From DATCZS01 sp036525795 (GTDB lineage Bacteria > Actinomycetota > Acidimicrobiia > Spongiisociales > ZC4RG35): a DNA stretch of 38,801 nt. Below the pieces are notes generated by a model. That model ran no database searches. It worked only from the letters and a program-made list of their open reading frames with translations, and was not told the DNA's origin. Positions 7,909 to 15,034 of this stretch are shown piece by piece. The position numbers and the translations under genes are program-made. Where the stretch lies: contig DATCZS010000131.1 of the NCBI GenBank assembly GCA_036525795.1, positions 1-38,801 on the forward strand, written 5' to 3'. The stretch's first letter is position 1; each line of letters begins with the position of its first letter.

Positions 7909-10490
7909 GGACCGGTCTGCGGCTCCGAGAAGCTGAGCGCTCCACCGGAGCTGTCGACCCCGATCCGATCACCGTCGACGTAGGTCCCGTCGAGCAACTT
8001 GACCGCCAGCACGTCGGCCAACTCGCGCTGGATGAGCCGCTTGAGGGGTCTGGCCCCGTAGACGGGGTCGAACCCCCGCTCGGCGAGAAGGTCCTTGGCG
8101 GCATCGGTCACAGAAAGCTCCAGGCGGCGACCGGCCAGCCGGCGCGTGAGCAGATCGAGCTGGATCTCGACGATCTGTCTGAGCTCGGAATGGTCCAGAC
8201 GGCGGAATACGACCACGTCGTCCACGCGGTTGATGAACTCGGGGCGGAAGTGCGACCGAACGGCATCCATCACTCGCGACTCGACCAGCTCGTCGGAGAG
8301 GTCGGGCTGAATGAATTCCGAGCCGAGGTTGGACGTCATGATCAACACCGCATTGGTGAAGTCGACCGTCCGCCCCTGACCGTCGGTCAGCCGGCCATCG
8401 TCGAGCAGCTGGAGGAGCACGTTGAACACGTCGGAATGCGCCTTCTCGACCTCGTCGAGGAGGATCACGGCATACGGCCTCCGCCGGACCGCCTCGGTGA
8501 GCTGACCGCCTTCGTCGTAGCCCACGTAGCCGGGAGGCGCTCCGATCAGGCGGCTCACCGTGTGCTTCTCCATGTACTCGGACATGTCGATGCGCACCAT
8601 GGCCCGCTCGTCGTCGAACAGGAACTCTGCCAGTGCCCTGGCCAGTTCGGTCTTGCCCACACCGGTGGGACCGAGGAACAAGAACGAGCCGATCGGCCGA
8701 TTGGGGTCCGACAGCCCGGCGCGCGAGCGCCGCACGGCGTTCGCCACCGATTCGACCGCCCGGTCCTGGCCGACCACCCGACGGTGCAGATGCGACTCGA
8801 GGTGGATCAGCTTCTCCATCTCGCCCTGCATGAGTCTGGTCACGGGGATCCCGGTCCACCGCGAGACCACCTCGGCCACGTCCTGATCGGTCACCTCCTC
8901 GGAGAGCATGCGCCCCTCGGCGTGCAAGGCCTCCAGATCGGACTGGCGCGCCCCCAGCGCCTCCTCCAGGTCGCGCAGCGTGCCGTAGCGCAGCTCGGCC
9001 GCTCGTTGCAGATCGCCGTTGCGTTCGGCCCGCTCCGCATCGGCGCGCGCCGATTCGATCTGCTCCTTGGTCGCCTGGATGGCCGAAATCGCCTGCTTCT
9101 CGAGGTTCCAGCGGACGGTGAGCGGATCGATCTGCTCGTCGACGTCTGCCAGGTCGCGCTGCAGCGACGCCAGCCGCTCTGCCGAGGCCGGATCGCTCTC
9201 CTTCTTGAGCGCCTCCCGCTCGATCTCGAGCTGGATCTTGTGCCGGGTGAGCTCGTCGATCTCGTCCGGCATCGAATCGATCTCGATACGGAGGCGACTG
9301 GCCGCCTCGTCGATGAGATCGATGGCCTTGTCGGGGAGCTGACGGCCGGTGATGTAGCGATCCGACAGCGTGGCGGCCGCCACCAGCGCGGTATCGGTGA
9401 TGCGCACCCCGTGGTGCACCTCGTAGCGCTCCTTCAAGCCGCGCAGGATGCCGACGGCGTCGGCCACCGAGGGCTGATCGACCAGCACGGGCTGGAAACG
9501 GCGCTCGAGGGCGGCGTCCTTCTCGATGTGTGTGCGGTACTCGTCCAGGGTGGTGGCACCGATCATCCGCAGCTCGCCCCGGGCCAGCATGGGCTTGAGC
9601 ATGTTGGACGCGTCCATGGCCCCCTCGGCCGCCCCGGCGCCCACCAGGGTGTGCAACTCGTCGAGGAAGGTCACGATCTGACCCTCGGCCGCCTTGATCT
9701 CGGTCAGCACCGCCTTGAGCCGTTCCTCGAACTCCCCTCGATACTTCGCGCCCGCCACCATCGAGCCCAGGTCCAGCGCCACGATCCGCCGGTCCTTGAG
9801 GCCTTCGGGCACGTCCCCGTCGGCGATCCGGCGGGCGAGCCCTTCGACGATTGCCGTCTTGCCCACCCCCGGTTCCCCGATCAGGACCGGGTTGTTCTTG
9901 GTCCGCCTGCTCAAGACCTGGATGAGGCGGCGGATCTCCTCGTCGCGACCGATCACCGGGTCGAGCTTTCCGCGCCGGGCAGCCTCGGTGAGGTCACGCC
10001 CGTACTGCTCGAGGGCGTTGAACGTCGCCTCCGGGTCCTGGGACGTGACCCGCTGATGGCCCCGGATCTCCGCCAGGGCCTCGAGCGCCGACTCGACGGT
10101 GGCACCGTGGTCGCGCAGGATTCTCCCGGCGGCGTCGTCGGACACCAGCACACCGAGGAACAGATGCTCGATCGAGATGTAGTCGTCCTTGAACTCGGCC
10201 CTGCGTTCCTCGGCCGTCTCCAGGATCCGCGCCAGGTCGGGAGTCATCTGCGGCTCGGCGCCGCCGAAGACCTGCCCCAGGGATCCGAGGGCGGATTCGA
10301 CCGCGGCGCGCAGCGCCGGAGGGTTGATCTTCACCGCCTGCAACAGCGGCGGCACCACACCGTCCGCCTGGGCGATCAGGGCCCGGAGCAGATGGAGCGG
10401 GAAGATGCCGGAGTGGTTGCGGGCGACGGCCTGGTCACGCGCCGCCAGCAGGGCCTGTTGGGCTCGGTTGGTGAGTCGGGAGAGGTCCAT
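7905..10490 (-). CDS. clpB: ATP-dependent disaggregase ClpB
   Basis: This hexameric AAA+ chaperone rescues aggregated proteins together with DnaK. The 861-residue length is normal for ClpB. Domains in order are the Clp-N double repeat (about 1-145), the first AAA+ with Walker A GEPGVGKT at 205-212, a coiled-coil middle domain at about 400-520 (SERLASLQRDLADVDEQ) that separates ClpB from ClpA and ClpX, and the second AAA+ with Walker A GPTGVGKT at about 606-613 and YVGYDEGGQL pore loop. The C-terminal domain contains the arginine finger region and GARPLKRLIQ. There is no ClpP-binding tripeptide loop. The start at 10490 fits the family N-terminus, but no Shine-Dalgarno is present; a heptamer repeat occupies that place. 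A possible HspR-type operator lies about 100 bases upstream. Confidence 0.98.
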   Translation of the reverse strand: MDLSRLTNRAQQALLAARDQAVARNHSGIFPLHLLRALIAQADGVVPPLLQAVKINPPALRAAVESALGSLGQVFGGAEPQMTPDLARILETAEERRAEFKDDYISIEHLFLGVLVSDDAAGRILRDHGATVESALEALAEIRGHQRVTSQDPEATFNALEQYGRDLTEAARRGKLDPVIGRDEEIRRLIQVLSRRTKNNPVLIGEPGVGKTAIVEGLARRIADGDVPEGLKDRRIVALDLGSMVAGAKYRGEFEERLKAVLTEIKAAEGQIVTFLDELHTLVGAGAAEGAMDASNMLKPMLARGELRMIGATTLDEYRTHIEKDAALERRFQPVLVDQPSVADAVGILRGLKERYEVHHGVRITDTALVAAATLSDRYITGRQLPDKAIDLIDEAASRLRIEIDSMPDEIDELTRHKIQLEIEREALKKESDPASAERLASLQRDLADVDEQIDPLTVRWNLEKQAISAIQATKEQIESARADAERAERNGDLQRAAELRYGTLRDLEEALGARQSDLEALHAEGRMLSEEVTDQDVAEVVSRWTGIPVTRLMQGEMEKLIHLESHLHRRVVGQDRAVESVANAVRRSRAGLSDPNRPIGSFLFLGPTGVGKTELARALAEFLFDDERAMVRIDMSEYMEKHTVSRLIGAPPGYVGYDEGGQLTEAVRRRPYAVILLDEVEKAHSDVFNVLLQLLDDGRLTDGQGRTVDFTNAVLIMTSNLGSEFIQPDLSDELVESRVMDAVRSHFRPEFINRVDDVVVFRRLDHSELRQIVEIQLDLLTRRLAGRRLELSVTDAAKDLLAERGFDPVYGARPLKRLIQRELADVLAVKLLDGTYVDGDRIGVDSSGGALSFSEPQTGP

Positions 10491-10494
10491 GATC

Positions 10495-10525
10495 GGTGGT
10501 CGGTGGTCGGTGGTCGGCGGTCGGC
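10495..10525. repeat. Heptanucleotide tandem repeat in the clpB leader
   Basis: Three exact GGTGGTC units, one GGCGGTC variant and a partial GGC run from five bases before the clpB ATG outward. On the clpB strand the unit reads GACCACC. It occupies the position where a ribosome-binding site would be expected. Confidence 0.85.
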
Positions 10526-10587
10526 TTCACGGACAGGGGGCGGAGCGACCCCGCCGGTCCGCCGGCGATCGGCCCCCGCCGTTGAAA

Positions 10588-10608
10588 CTTGAGCGTCAGT
10601 ATATCAAC
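10588..10608 (-). promoter_or_regulatory. Candidate HspR-type (HAIR) operator overlapping the clpB promoter
   Basis: The known HAIR consensus is CTTGAGT-N7-ACTCAAG. On the plus strand the site reads CTTGAGC-N7-TATCAAC, which matches 10 of 14 consensus positions with exact 7-base spacing. A good -10 hexamer TATACT for clpB (minus strand, 10598-10603) lies inside it. HspR-repressed clpB is well known in actinobacteria; no hspR gene is present in this window. The rest of the 279-base interval 10491-10769 shows only this site, the heptamer array and the promoter of the next gene. Confidence 0.45.
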
Positions 10609-10757
10609 TTTCCGCGCCCGTCATTCCGGCCCCGCCACCGCCGGGGGCCCCCCGCCGGGCGCTCCCGCTCCCGTCCCAGCCATCGTCGACGGTGCGGGCA
10701 CGAGAGACGATGAGTCGGCTCGTCGCTCGGGAACCGGGTCGACTCCTCCGTACTGGC

Positions 10758-10763
10758 TATCGT
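10758..10763 (+). promoter_or_regulatory. -10 box (TATCGT) of the 127-residue gene
   Basis: The hexamer is six bases before the ATG at 10770. No ribosome-binding site is visible, so the message is probably leaderless. Confidence 0.4.
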
Positions 10764-10769
10764 CGGCGC

Positions 10770-11153
10770 ATGTTCGTAGAGCGGCCGTTCCTCGCAACGA
10801 TCGACCAACGGCTGGCGTCGTCGTCTGCCACCGTCACGGTGACGCTGGGCTTTGGCGAGGAGCAGTTCGAGGGCACGGTGACCGGCAGCGCCGATCCCCA
10901 TCACCGGCCCCGACTGGTGGGCGAGGCCACCCTCAAGGCGGCCGAGGCGCTGGCGGAAGGCCGGATGACGTTCGATCTCTCGGCGGTGGGGACGTCCGAC
11001 CTCGGCCCCGTCCGCATCGCCCTCGCCCAGGTCAAGGAATCGTCCTGGAGCGACTACCTGATCGGCTCGGCACTGGTGCGGGACGGCGATGCCGCCACCG
11101 CCACGGCCAAGGCGGTCCTCGACGCCATCAACCGGCGGGTGGCCCGCGCCTGA
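10770..11153 (+). CDS. Small alpha/beta protein of unknown function
   Basis: A 127-residue protein with no signal peptide or membrane segment. It reads as a beta strand pair (TVTVTLGFGEEQFEGTVTG), a helix (EATLKAAEALAEG), two more strands (VRIALAQVKE, LIGSALVR) and a final helix (AATATAKAVLDAINRRVA). This repeated strand-helix plan is like the small dimerisation or allosteric domains seen at the end of actinobacterial enzymes, but I cannot name the family. The start at 10770 is chosen because of the -10 box just upstream and because the 26 residues before it are Arg-rich and low in coding character. It may be co-transcribed with mscL, which starts 67 bases downstream with its own ribosome-binding site. 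Confidence 0.75.
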   Translation: MFVERPFLATIDQRLASSSATVTVTLGFGEEQFEGTVTGSADPHHRPRLVGEATLKAAEALAEGRMTFDLSAVGTSDLGPVRIALAQVKESSWSDYLIGSALVRDGDAATATAKAVLDAINRRVARA

Positions 11154-11220
11154 GGAGGTCGCCGGCGAGCGTGATGCCGTTGTGTCGATGCCGCCGCCGA
11201 TCGTGCAGGAGGAGAGAGCA

Positions 11221-11616
11221 GTGATCAAGGAATTCAAGGACTTCATCAACCGGGGGAACCTGGTCGACATCGCCGTGGCGTTCGTGATGGGCGTCGCCTT
11301 CGCCGCGGTCGTCTCCGCGTTCACCGAACGGATCGTCAGCCCGCTCATCGGCATGGTCTTCGACCTTTCCGGGCTGCAGAACGTATGGACCTTCGGTCCG
11401 CTCGATCCCGACACCGGTGTGGCGACCGGGTCGGTCGGCGCATTCGTCGAGGCCTTCGTCAACTTCTTGATCGTGGCGCTGGTGATGTTCCTCGTGGTCC
11501 GCTCCTACAACAGGGCTCAGGATCGGATGAAGTCCCAGGAGGAGCAGACGGCACCGGCCTCCGAGCCCGAGGATGTCGTGCTGCTGCGAGAGATCCGCGA
11601 CGCATTGAATCGCTGA
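11221..11616 (+). CDS. mscL: Large-conductance mechanosensitive channel MscL
   Basis: A 131-residue inner-membrane channel, of usual length, that opens on osmotic downshock to release solutes. The N-terminal amphipathic helix is IKEFKDFINRGNLVDIAVAF. Membrane helix 1 (about 14-40) has the Gly/Ala-rich constriction GVAFAAVVSAF, and helix 2 spans about 70-95. A cytoplasmic charged bundle EDVVLLREIRDAL closes the protein. The periplasmic loop carries DPDTGVATGSVG. The GTG start is set by AGGAGGAGAG six bases upstream. It ends 18 bases before the convergent ABC permease gene. Confidence 0.97.
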   Translation: MIKEFKDFINRGNLVDIAVAFVMGVAFAAVVSAFTERIVSPLIGMVFDLSGLQNVWTFGPLDPDTGVATGSVGAFVEAFVNFLIVALVMFLVVRSYNRAQDRMKSQEEQTAPASEPEDVVLLREIRDALNR

Positions 11617-11634
11617 CCGGGCTCGAGGCTCCGA

Positions 11635-12819
11635 TCAGGCGCTGCGGGCGAACTCCCGACCCCCCCTGAACGCCTGACGCCAGCCGACCGTCCTGGTGGC
11701 CTGGGTGATGCCCCCGAGGTAGACCCGGGCCGCCACGACCACCATCAGCACCGTCGACACCACCATGACGGCGATCGCCAGCGCCACCTCCCAGGGTTCG
11801 GCGACACCCCGCGCCACCCGGCCCGGCATCAGCAGCGGCGTCCACAGCGGGATGAACGACAGGATGCGCGGAACCAGATCGGACCCGGAGGAGAATGCGA
11901 TGATGCCGAGCGCGTAGCCGATCCCCGGGAGCAGGTTCAGCGGCCCGATGGCGCTCCCCGCCTCCTGGGTGTCGGCAGCGAGCGCCCCCGCCGCCGAGTA
12001 GAGAGATCCGTAGAAGGCGAACCCGAGCAGGAACCAGACCAGCACCCACACCAGCACCGAGCCCGTGAGCGGCGGCACCTCGATGTCGGTGAAGGCGGTC
12101 GCACCCACGTACCCGACGCCTCCCACAAGGGCGAGCTGGAACAGACCGAGGCCTCCGAGGCTCACCATCTTGGCGGTGAGCACCTGGCCGGGACCGAGCG
12201 CACCCAGGATCAGCTCCGCGACCCGATTCGCCTTCTCCTCCACCACCCCGTACGCCAGCCACTGGCCGTAGGCGATGATCGCCACGAACATCAGGATCAC
12301 GGTGATCACGGCGACCACCTGGGCGCCCTCGTCGACTCCCTCCATCTCGATCGACCGGCCCTGCACCGGCGCCAGCACCCGCTCGACTTCGGTGGCGCTC
12401 AGACCGAGATCGATGGCGACATCGGTGAGGTAGACCGCCCGCATGGCGCCCGCGACCACGTCCGCCACGTGGGAGGTGGTGACCGGGCCCCAGAGCACTT
12501 CGAGCGGTGGAACCACCAGCGCAGAGAGGTCGCCGTCACGGAGGGCCTGTTCTCCGTCCGCCCTCCGATCGAAGACGACCAGCGTCATGTCGATCCCGGA
12601 ATCGAGGCGAGCCCGGATCCCCTCCTCCAGCCCGTCGGGCGCTGCCTCCATCACCCCGATCGCGATCGCGGACGTGCCGGCGCTCTCCATGGCCCGACCG
12701 CCCACGAAGAGGCCGGCGAGCACGACTGTGAGGATGAGCGCGGTCGAGACGATGAACGCCTTGCGCCGCGAGTAGACCTCACGCCACACCGCCTCGGCGA
12801 TGATCCGCGTCTCGGTCAT
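11635..12819 (-). CDS. ABC-2 family exporter permease (NatB-like)
   Basis: A 394-residue membrane subunit. The first helix is at about 25-45, followed by an extracytoplasmic region of about 130 residues (ANRs of the ABC-2 type, GMDMTLVVFDRR-like). Five or six helices fill the C-terminal half. The segment VVEEKANRVAELIL just after the second helix is a hallmark of NatB/YhaP-like ABC-2 permeases. NatAB-type systems export Na+ or small toxic compounds, but the substrate is not shown here. The start ATG overlaps the TGA of the ATPase gene (ATGA), so the two are translationally coupled. The PadR regulator divergent to this operon is a plausible controller. Confidence 0.92.
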   Translation of the reverse strand: MTETRIIAEAVWREVYSRRKAFIVSTALILTVVLAGLFVGGRAMESAGTSAIAIGVMEAAPDGLEEGIRARLDSGIDMTLVVFDRRADGEQALRDGDLSALVVPPLEVLWGPVTTSHVADVVAGAMRAVYLTDVAIDLGLSATEVERVLAPVQGRSIEMEGVDEGAQVVAVITVILMFVAIIAYGQWLAYGVVEEKANRVAELILGALGPGQVLTAKMVSLGGLGLFQLALVGGVGYVGATAFTDIEVPPLTGSVLVWVLVWFLLGFAFYGSLYSAAGALAADTQEAGSAIGPLNLLPGIGYALGIIAFSSGSDLVPRILSFIPLWTPLLMPGRVARGVAEPWEVALAIAVMVVSTVLMVVVAARVYLGGITQATRTVGWRQAFRGGREFARSA

Positions 12820-13697
12820 CTCGACACCGCCTGGCGGAACACCTCGGACAGCGGCGGTGGTTCGATGATCAGCTGGGTGATCTCCTCCCCGGCCATCGAC
12901 GACGCCACCGCCGACACGTCGATCGGCTCGGTGAACCTCACCCGCAGGTGCCCGTCGTCCCTCTCGACCACCTCGCCGGTGTGGAGCGACTCCGCCCATC
13001 CCGGGTGCGGGCCCATCACATCGAGGTAGCGCACGCTGGAGCCTGCGCGGAGCTCACGGACCCTGCCCTCGAGCGCCACCCGTCCGCGATGGAGGATGAC
13101 CACGTCGCGACAGAGATCCTCGACGACATCGAGCTGATGGCTGGAGAACACCACCGCGGTCCCCCCGGCGGTGAGCCGCACCAGCGTCTCCGCCATCGCC
13201 GCCGCCCCAATGGGGTCGAGACCGGCGAAAGGCTCGTCGAGCACCACCAGCTCCGGATCGTGCAGGATGGCTGCGATCAGCTGCACGCGTTGCTGGTTGC
13301 CGTGCGACAGCTCGCGCAGGCGCGCCTCGGCCCGGTCGAGCAGGTCGAACTCCTCGAGCCATCGATCGACCGCGTCGTGGGCCGATCGGCGATCCATCCC
13401 GTGCAGGCGCCCGAGATAGGCGAGTTGCCAGCGGACCGTGAGCTTGGGATAGAGGCCGCGTTCCTCCGGCATGTACCCGAATCGGCGGCGCACCCTCCGG
13501 TCGATGGGGGCGCCATTCCAGGTCACCGAACCCGCGTCCGGCCGCACCAGCCCGAAGACCGCCCGCATGGCGGTCGTCTTGCCGGCCCCGTTCGGGCCGA
13601 GCAACCCGAGCATCTGGCCCCGCTCCACCCGCCACGAGCAGCCATCCAGGGCGACGACCGAGTCGAACCGCTTGCTGAGACCGTCGATGGCGAGCAC
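12816..13697 (-). CDS. ABC transporter ATP-binding protein (NatA/CcmA-like)
   Basis: An ATPase subunit of about 293 residues that powers the coupled ABC-2 permease. Motifs are Walker A GPNGAGKTT (about residues 34-42), a Q-loop region replaced by the YMPEERGLYP signature typical of NatA-like exporters, ABC signature LSHGNQQR, Walker B VVLDEPFAGLDP, and H-switch SSHQLD. A C-terminal extension of about 80 residues follows the core, as usual in this group. I prefer GTG 13697, which has GGGAG five bases upstream and gives the family-like N-terminus MLAIDGLSKRFD. A GTG at 13724 would add nine residues but has no ribosome-binding site. It is divergent from padR. Confidence 0.95.
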   Translation of the reverse strand: MLAIDGLSKRFDSVVALDGCSWRVERGQMLGLLGPNGAGKTTAMRAVFGLVRPDAGSVTWNGAPIDRRVRRRFGYMPEERGLYPKLTVRWQLAYLGRLHGMDRRSAHDAVDRWLEEFDLLDRAEARLRELSHGNQQRVQLIAAILHDPELVVLDEPFAGLDPIGAAAMAETLVRLTAGGTAVVFSSHQLDVVEDLCRDVVILHRGRVALEGRVRELRAGSSVRYLDVMGPHPGWAESLHTGEVVERDDGHLRVRFTEPIDVSAVASSMAGEEITQLIIEPPPLSEVFRQAVSR

Positions 13698-13769
13698 GTC
13701 AACTCCCACGATGGGAGCGCGCACCGCGGTGCGAACAGGGCCGGAGTCCCTCTCACACCTGCCGAATGT

Positions 13770-13796
13770 CGAATAGCTTGCTCTCTTGACTATTCG
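13770..13796. promoter_or_regulatory. Palindromic operator candidate between padR and the ABC exporter
   Basis: Perfect 7-bp arms CGAATAG and CTATTCG are separated by 13 bases in an AT-rich pocket. The right arm overlaps the padR -35 box. PadR proteins typically bind inverted repeats in their own promoter, so this is the likely binding site (inference). Confidence 0.55.
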
Positions 13797-13813
13797 TGTC
13801 GTTTTGGTATCTT
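13786..13813 (+). promoter_or_regulatory. padR promoter (TTGACT-16-TATCTT), leaderless
   Basis: The -35 TTGACT (13786-13791) and -10 TATCTT (13808-13813) are 16 bases apart. The -10 box ends seven bases before the ATG at 13821, so transcription should begin at the start codon. This is the clearest sigma-70-type promoter in the window. Confidence 0.65.
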
Positions 13814-13820
13814 ATGACGC

Positions 13821-14192
13821 ATGGTAGCGAGCAGGGCGGACGGCGATCGGCCGGGAGCCGACCGAAGCAGCCAACTCCTCAAAGGGGTGCTCGAGATGTG
13901 CCTGCTGGCGGTGATCGAGAAAGAACCGAGCTATGGATACGAGATGGTGAGGAAGCTCGCCGACCGCGGTCTCGACCTGGTCAGCGAAGGAACCATCTAT
14001 CCGGTGCTCTCGCGTCTGCAGAAGGGTGGGCTCGTCGAGGGGTACCTGGTTGAGTCGCCGGAAGGCCCGGCCCGGAAGTACTACCGCATCGCCCCGGATG
14101 GGCGTGCGACCCTCGAGAAATGGTCCAAGGACTGGCAGCGCCTCGTCGCCGGAGTAGAGAAGGTGCTGGGGGAAGGAGCAGGTGGTGGCTGA
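13821..14192 (+). CDS. PadR family transcriptional regulator
   Basis: A 123-residue winged-helix DNA-binding protein. The family core is LLKGVLEMCLLAVIEKEPSY, then GYEMVRKLADRG, the recognition region EGTIYPVLSRLQKGGLV and the wing with ARKYYRIAPDGRATL. It matches the PadR-s2 group with a short C-terminal helix. PadR proteins often repress an adjacent ABC drug or stress exporter, and here one is transcribed divergently. The gene overlaps the next one by 11 bases, so the regulator and the NfeD/SPFH genes form one operon. Autoregulation through the palindrome at 13770-13796 is likely. Confidence 0.95.
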   Translation: MVASRADGDRPGADRSSQLLKGVLEMCLLAVIEKEPSYGYEMVRKLADRGLDLVSEGTIYPVLSRLQKGGLVEGYLVESPEGPARKYYRIAPDGRATLEKWSKDWQRLVAGVEKVLGEGAGGG

Positions 14193-14988
14193 GAGCGCAG
14201 AGATCGCCCGAATCGTCGCCGATTGCCAGCGCTACTGGCAGGCAACCGGTGTCCCGCGCCGGGCCATCGCCGAGATGCAGGTGGAGCTGGAGCGCCACCT
14301 CCGTGACGCGTCCACAGACGGCCGCAGCCCCACCGACGTCGTCGGGTACGACCTGGCCGACTTCGCCGAGTCGTGGGCGTCCGAGTACCGGGAGCGCCCA
14401 CCGGCCCCCTCGGCCTGGGAGGACGTGACGTCTGGGCGGGCCGCCCGCCGGAGGGCCAATCGAAGAGCATTGCTGACCTACACGGCCGGGGCGCTGTTGC
14501 TTGCGCTGGGAACGGTCGTCGGAACCGGCCTGGCCGGAGGAGGTGAACGAGTGGACAACGAGATCTGGAGGTGGTTCTGGACCATCTTCGCCGTCGGGTT
14601 CGGGATGGGTGAGATCTTCACCGCCGGCTTCTTCCTCTTCCCGTTTGCGGTGGGAGCGGCAGTCGCCGCGGTCCTCGCCTGGATCGGGGTGAACGTCGTC
14701 GCCCAGTGGCTGGTGTTCACCGGGGTGTCGATCATTGCGCTGGTGTATCTCAGGAGGTACGCCACGGTCAGCGATGCCGAACAGCCGAGGGTCGGCGCCT
14801 ACCGGCTGACCGACGCCACCGGTGTGGTGCTGGTGGACATCGACGCCGGAACGTCATCGGGAATGGTCCGCATCGAGAGCGAGGAGTGGCGGGCGAGCTC
14901 CGAATCGGGTGAGTCGATCCCGGCGGGCACCCGGATCACCGTCACCGAGGTTCGCGGCTCACGTCTGATCGTCCGGCCCGCCGAATGA
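14182..14988 (+). CDS. NfeD-like membrane protein with N-terminal HAAS-like extension
   Basis: A continuous 268-residue frame that overlaps padR. Residues 1-95 are soluble and helical (MQVELERHLRDASTDG, DLADFAESWASEY) and resemble the HAAS/DUF1700-type domains that often follow PadR genes. A hydrophobic segment lies at about 97-117. Residues from 124 are a complete short NfeD protein, with two or three membrane helices (IFAVGFGMGEIFTAGFF, FAVGAAVAAVLAWIGV) and an OB-fold tail (VGAYRLTDATGVVLVDID ... RITVTEVRGSRLIV). An excellent ribosome-binding site GGAGGAGGTGA at 14536-14546 precedes an in-frame GTG at 14551, which would make a 145-residue NfeD of standard size. Two products from one frame are possible. 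NfeD works with SPFH proteins in membrane quality control; the next gene encodes one. Confidence 0.85.
   Translation: MVAESAEIARIVADCQRYWQATGVPRRAIAEMQVELERHLRDASTDGRSPTDVVGYDLADFAESWASEYRERPPAPSAWEDVTSGRAARRRANRRALLTYTAGALLLALGTVVGTGLAGGGERVDNEIWRWFWTIFAVGFGMGEIFTAGFFLFPFAVGAAVAAVLAWIGVNVVAQWLVFTGVSIIALVYLRRYATVSDAEQPRVGAYRLTDATGVVLVDIDAGTSSGMVRIESEEWRASSESGESIPAGTRITVTEVRGSRLIVRPAE
14536..14553 (+). promoter_or_regulatory. Internal ribosome-binding site and GTG start for a short NfeD form
   Basis: GGAGGAGGTGA (14536-14546) is spaced four to seven bases from GTG 14551, in frame with the longer gene. It is stronger than the site at the long form's start. Downstream lies exactly the 145 residues of a canonical short NfeD. 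Confidence 0.55.
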
Positions 14989-15034
14989 CAGCATCGAATT
15001 CACACACGCCAGCAACACGAAAGAGGAGGCATTG

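Noticed and set aside
8190..10592. An 800-codon plus-strand frame opposite clpB
   Set aside because: It is antisense to a full-length ClpB with all motifs; such long mirrors are common in GC-rich genes.
14182..14988. A frameshift joining two separate genes
   Set aside because: The frame is continuous without any slip, and both parts are in frame, so I describe it as a fusion with an internal start rather than an error.
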